From NCBI RefSeq assembly GCF_001942305.1, contig NZ_MKKE01000006.1, positions 55,976-119,975 on the forward strand: a stretch of 64,000 nucleotides of DNA, read 5' to 3'. Source of the DNA: Saccharomonospora sp. CUA-673 (lineage in GTDB: Bacteria > Actinomycetota > Actinomycetes > Mycobacteriales > Pseudonocardiaceae). Below are positions 61,659 through 64,000 of the stretch, piece after piece (position 1 is the stretch's first letter; every line of letters begins with the position of its first letter). A model generated the notes under the pieces. It had not been told where the DNA came from, searched no databases, and saw nothing but the letters and a program-made list of their open reading frames with translations. Both the position numbers and the translations under genes were made by a program.

Positions 61659-62828
61659 TCAGCCCTTGAGCAGGGTGCGCGCCATGACGACCTGCTGGAT
61701 CTGGTTGGTGCCTTCGTAGATCTGCGTGATCTTCGCGTCGCGCATCATGCGCTCGACCGGGAAGTCGCGGGTGTAGCCCGCGCCGCCGAACAGCTGCACC
61801 GCGTCGGTCGTGACCTCCATGGCGATGTCGGAGGCGTACTTCTTCGCCGCCGAGGCCATGAACGCCGCCCGCGCGTCGCCGCGCTCGCTGGCCGCCGCCG
61901 AGGCGTACACCATGTTGCGCGCGACCTCGACCTTCATGCCCATGTCGGCGAGCATGAACTGCACACCCTGGAAGTCCGCAATGGACTGGCCGAACTGCTT
62001 GCGGTCCTTGACGTACTCGAGCGTCGCGTCGAGCGCGCCCTGCGCGATGCCCAGCGCCTGCGCACCGATCGTCGGACGCGTGTGCTCGAGCGTCAGCAGC
62101 GCCGTCTTCAGACCCGTGCCCGGCTCACCGATGATCCGGTCGCCCGGGATGCGGCAGTTCTCGAAGTAGATCTCCCGCGTGGGCGAACCCTTGATGCCGA
62201 GCTTCTTCTCCTTCGGGCCCACCGAGAAGCCCGGGTCGCCGGAGTGCACCGCGAACGCCGAGATGCCCTTCGACGGCTTCTCCGCGTCCGGGTTGCTGAC
62301 GGCCATGACCGTGTACCAGGTCGACTCGCCGGCGTTGGTGATCCACGCCTTGGTGCCGTTGAGCACCCAGTCGTCACCGTCCTGCTTCGCGCGCGTGCGC
62401 ATGGACGCCGTGTCGGAGCCCGCCTCACGCTCGGACAGGCCGTACGAGGCGCCCGCGCCGGCCGCGATGTCCGGCAGCACCTGCTTCTTCAGCTCGTCCG
62501 ACGCCGACAGGATGATCGGCTGCGTGCCGAGCTTGTTCACCGCCGGGATCAGACCGGCGGAGGCGTCGATGCGCGACACCTCCTCGATGACGATGCACGC
62601 CGCGATGGCGTCGGCGCCCTGGCCGTCGTAGGCCTCGGGGATGTGCACCGCGTTGAAGCCGGACTTGATCAGTGCGTCCAGCGCCTCGGTCGGATACCGC
62701 TCCTGCTCGTCGACGTCCGCGGCGTAGGGAGCGACCTCCTTCTCCGCCAGCGCCCGCACGGCCGCGCGCAGTTCCTCGTGCTCCTCGGCCAGCTGGAAGA
62801 GGCCTGGACCCTCGCTCACCTGCGTCAC
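61659..62828 (-). CDS. fadE25: Acyl-CoA dehydrogenase (FadE25-like)
   Basis: 389 residues. Family motifs: YGLSEREAGSDTASMRTRA (FAD-binding), WVLNGTKAWITNAGESTWYTVMA, KLGIKGSPTREIYFENCRIPGDRIIGEPGTGLKTALLTLEHTRP, DRKQFGQSIADFQGVQFMLADM, QLFGGAGYTRDFPVERMMRDAKITQIYEGTNQIQQVV with the catalytic Glu in YEGTNQ. It makes the first double bond of fatty acyl-CoA oxidation. In mycobacteria fadE25 lies a few genes from cpsA, matching this order. Confidence 0.94.
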   Translation of the reverse strand: MTQVSEGPGLFQLAEEHEELRAAVRALAEKEVAPYAADVDEQERYPTEALDALIKSGFNAVHIPEAYDGQGADAIAACIVIEEVSRIDASAGLIPAVNKLGTQPIILSASDELKKQVLPDIAAGAGASYGLSEREAGSDTASMRTRAKQDGDDWVLNGTKAWITNAGESTWYTVMAVSNPDAEKPSKGISAFAVHSGDPGFSVGPKEKKLGIKGSPTREIYFENCRIPGDRIIGEPGTGLKTALLTLEHTRPTIGAQALGIAQGALDATLEYVKDRKQFGQSIADFQGVQFMLADMGMKVEVARNMVYASAAASERGDARAAFMASAAKKYASDIAMEVTTDAVQLFGGAGYTRDFPVERMMRDAKITQIYEGTNQIQQVVMARTLLKG

Positions 62829-63026
62829 CTTTCCTCGAAAGCCACATCTGCGTCGGTTCTCGCACCGATGTTAGGCGTCGTTCACGTCGACCTTCTGTGT
62901 CGTTGACCGCAGTATCGACCCTCACGATGTTACCCGCCAGTAAACCACGCTCACGGGGTCGTTCGACACAACAGTTCCGGCGAATAATGAGGTGCGAGTG
63001 TTCATCACAGGTGTACGTTCGGGGGC

Positions 63027-63908
63027 ATGCTCGACGTCGCGAAACTGCGCCTCCTCCGGGCGGTCATCGCCACCGGGTCGGTCCGCGCCACCGCCACGTC
63101 CCTCGGCTACACCCCGTCGGCGGTCAGCCAGCAGCTCACCGCCCTCCAACGCGAGACCGGACTGCGGCTGTTCGACCGCGTCGGCCGCGGCATCGAACCC
63201 ACGTCGGCCGGCCGCACCCTCGCCCACGAGGCCGAACAGGTGTTCACCGCCCTGGCCGCGCTCGACGGGGTCGTCGGCGACCTGCGCGCGGGCCGCGTCG
63301 GCAGCGTGTCCATCGGCTACTTCGCGTCGGCGGGCGCCACCTGGCTGCCGCCCGTCGTGGCCGCGTTGCAGCGCGAGTTCCCCGAACTGCGGCTCGACCT
63401 GCGGATGACCGAGTTCCGCGACGGCATCGAACTGCCCGACATCGACCTGTTCGTCGACGCGCCCGGCATCGAGCACGCCGCGCACGCCGACATCCATCCG
63501 CTGGTCGACGACCCATACGTGGCCGTCGTGCGCGACGACGACCCGCTGGCCGAACGCGTCGAGGTGCCGCTGGCCGACCTCGCCGACCGCAGGTGGGTCG
63601 ACAACGACCTGCAGCGCGGCACGTGCCGCCGCGTGCTGCTCGACCGGTGCGCCGAGGCGGGGTTCTCCCCGGAGTTCGCCGTCGAGACGCACGACTACCG
63701 GACGGCGTTCCCGTTCGTGGCCACCGGCATCGGCATCACCGTGGTGCCGCTGCTGGGCGTCGTGCACCTGCCCGCGGGGCTCACGACGGTCCGCCTGGTC
63801 AACCCCGAACCGGTGCGCCACATCGCGGTGTCGGTGAAGAAGGCCGTCGCCGACCACCCTGCCGCCGTCCGCGCCCTGGAGGTCCTCCGCTCCCTCGTCC
63901 GCGCGTGA
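63027..63908 (+). CDS. LysR family transcriptional regulator
   Basis: 293 residues. Winged helix-turn-helix KLRLLRAVIATGSVRATATSLGYTPSAVSQQLTALQRETGLRLFDRVGRGIEPTSAG, then an effector domain (VSIGYFASAGATWLPPVVAALQREFPELRLDL; IDLFVDAPGIE). Divergent from the acyl-CoA dehydrogenase gene by 198 nt, but whether it controls that gene is not clear. Start ATG 63027. The only gene to its right inside the window is none; 63909-64000 is noncoding. Confidence 0.9.
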   Translation: MLDVAKLRLLRAVIATGSVRATATSLGYTPSAVSQQLTALQRETGLRLFDRVGRGIEPTSAGRTLAHEAEQVFTALAALDGVVGDLRAGRVGSVSIGYFASAGATWLPPVVAALQREFPELRLDLRMTEFRDGIELPDIDLFVDAPGIEHAAHADIHPLVDDPYVAVVRDDDPLAERVEVPLADLADRRWVDNDLQRGTCRRVLLDRCAEAGFSPEFAVETHDYRTAFPFVATGIGITVVPLLGVVHLPAGLTTVRLVNPEPVRHIAVSVKKAVADHPAAVRALEVLRSLVRA

Positions 63909-63948
63909 AGAGCTCCCCAAAGGGGTAGTCGCATCGGGCGATTGGGCC
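63909..63948 (+). repeat. Degenerate fourth copy of the palindromic intergenic element
   Basis: AGCTCCCCAAAGGGG then TAGTCGCATCGGGCG resembles the reverse of copy 3 (GCTCCCGAGGGCCCCATAGT then CGCATCGAGCG), with a few gaps. It directly follows the LysR stop, so it may serve as its terminator. The remainder to 64000 holds no gene. Confidence 0.45.
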
Positions 63949-64000
63949 CGCCGCTGGCCCGCGACCGGTCCGTGCCGGCTTGGGGGGTTCGGGTTGGGGG

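Overview
The window is high-GC actinobacterial chromosome. Gene content and order resemble the mycobacterial core: lpqY / Rv1234-like / mrp / tatB / htrA / rseA / sigE / methyltransferase, then DUF3117, tag, LOG proteins, dapE, dapD, dapC and a ferredoxin, then fbiA-fbiB, mannose-1-phosphate guanylyltransferase, a WbbL-like glycosyltransferase, rmlD, rmlB, LytR-CpsA-Psr proteins, a TIGR03089 protein and a FadE25-like acyl-CoA dehydrogenase. Coding style, lipoproteins, F420 genes and a 13E12-type HNH gene suggest a Pseudonocardiaceae-like organism (Saccharomonospora, Amycolatopsis or a relative). This is inferred from order and family resemblance only.

Layout. 1-7.9 kb: trehalose-uptake lipoprotein (cut by the window edge), Mrp, and the sigE-rseA-htrA-tatB envelope-stress cluster with a likely autoregulated sigE promoter. 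7.9-12.7 kb: methyltransferase, MFS exporter with divergent LysR, leucyl aminopeptidase, DUF3117. 12.8-21.9 kb: enoyl-CoA hydratase, DNA glycosylase, acyltransferase, two LOG proteins and the succinylase lysine genes dapE, dapD, dapC with a 7Fe ferredoxin. 22-25.8 kb: F420 genes fbiA/fbiB, NUDIX, GntR. 25.9-29.4 kb: MarR-controlled flavin oxidoreductase set and a BrnT/BrnA toxin-antitoxin pair. 29.4-33.8 kb: a 5-oxoprolinase pxpB/pxpC group with a DUF1445 protein, an Nramp-like transporter and a divergent FCD regulator. 33.8-40.1 kb: AlkA-like glycosylase, sugar nucleotidyltransferase, two-component system and its ABC exporter. 40.2-52 kb: cell-envelope glycan cluster with six glycosyltransferases plus rmlD and rmlB. 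52.1-56 kb: two LCP ligases and TIGR03089. 56.5-60.3 kb: a type VII secretion-like substrate locus with duplicated membrane proteins. 60.3-64 kb: GNAT, membrane protein, acyl-CoA dehydrogenase, LysR.

Two features cut across the window. First, seven arrays of a 21-nt tandem repeat sit directly 3' of genes, always in the sense orientation of the gene just upstream, often after a hairpin. A second family of palindromic elements recurs in other intergenic gaps. Second, 17 genes, several of them normally essential, are broken by 22 inferred frame shifts. Every one is a loss of a single base, which looks like a sequencing artefact rather than gene decay. These genes are annotated at their reconstructed full extents.
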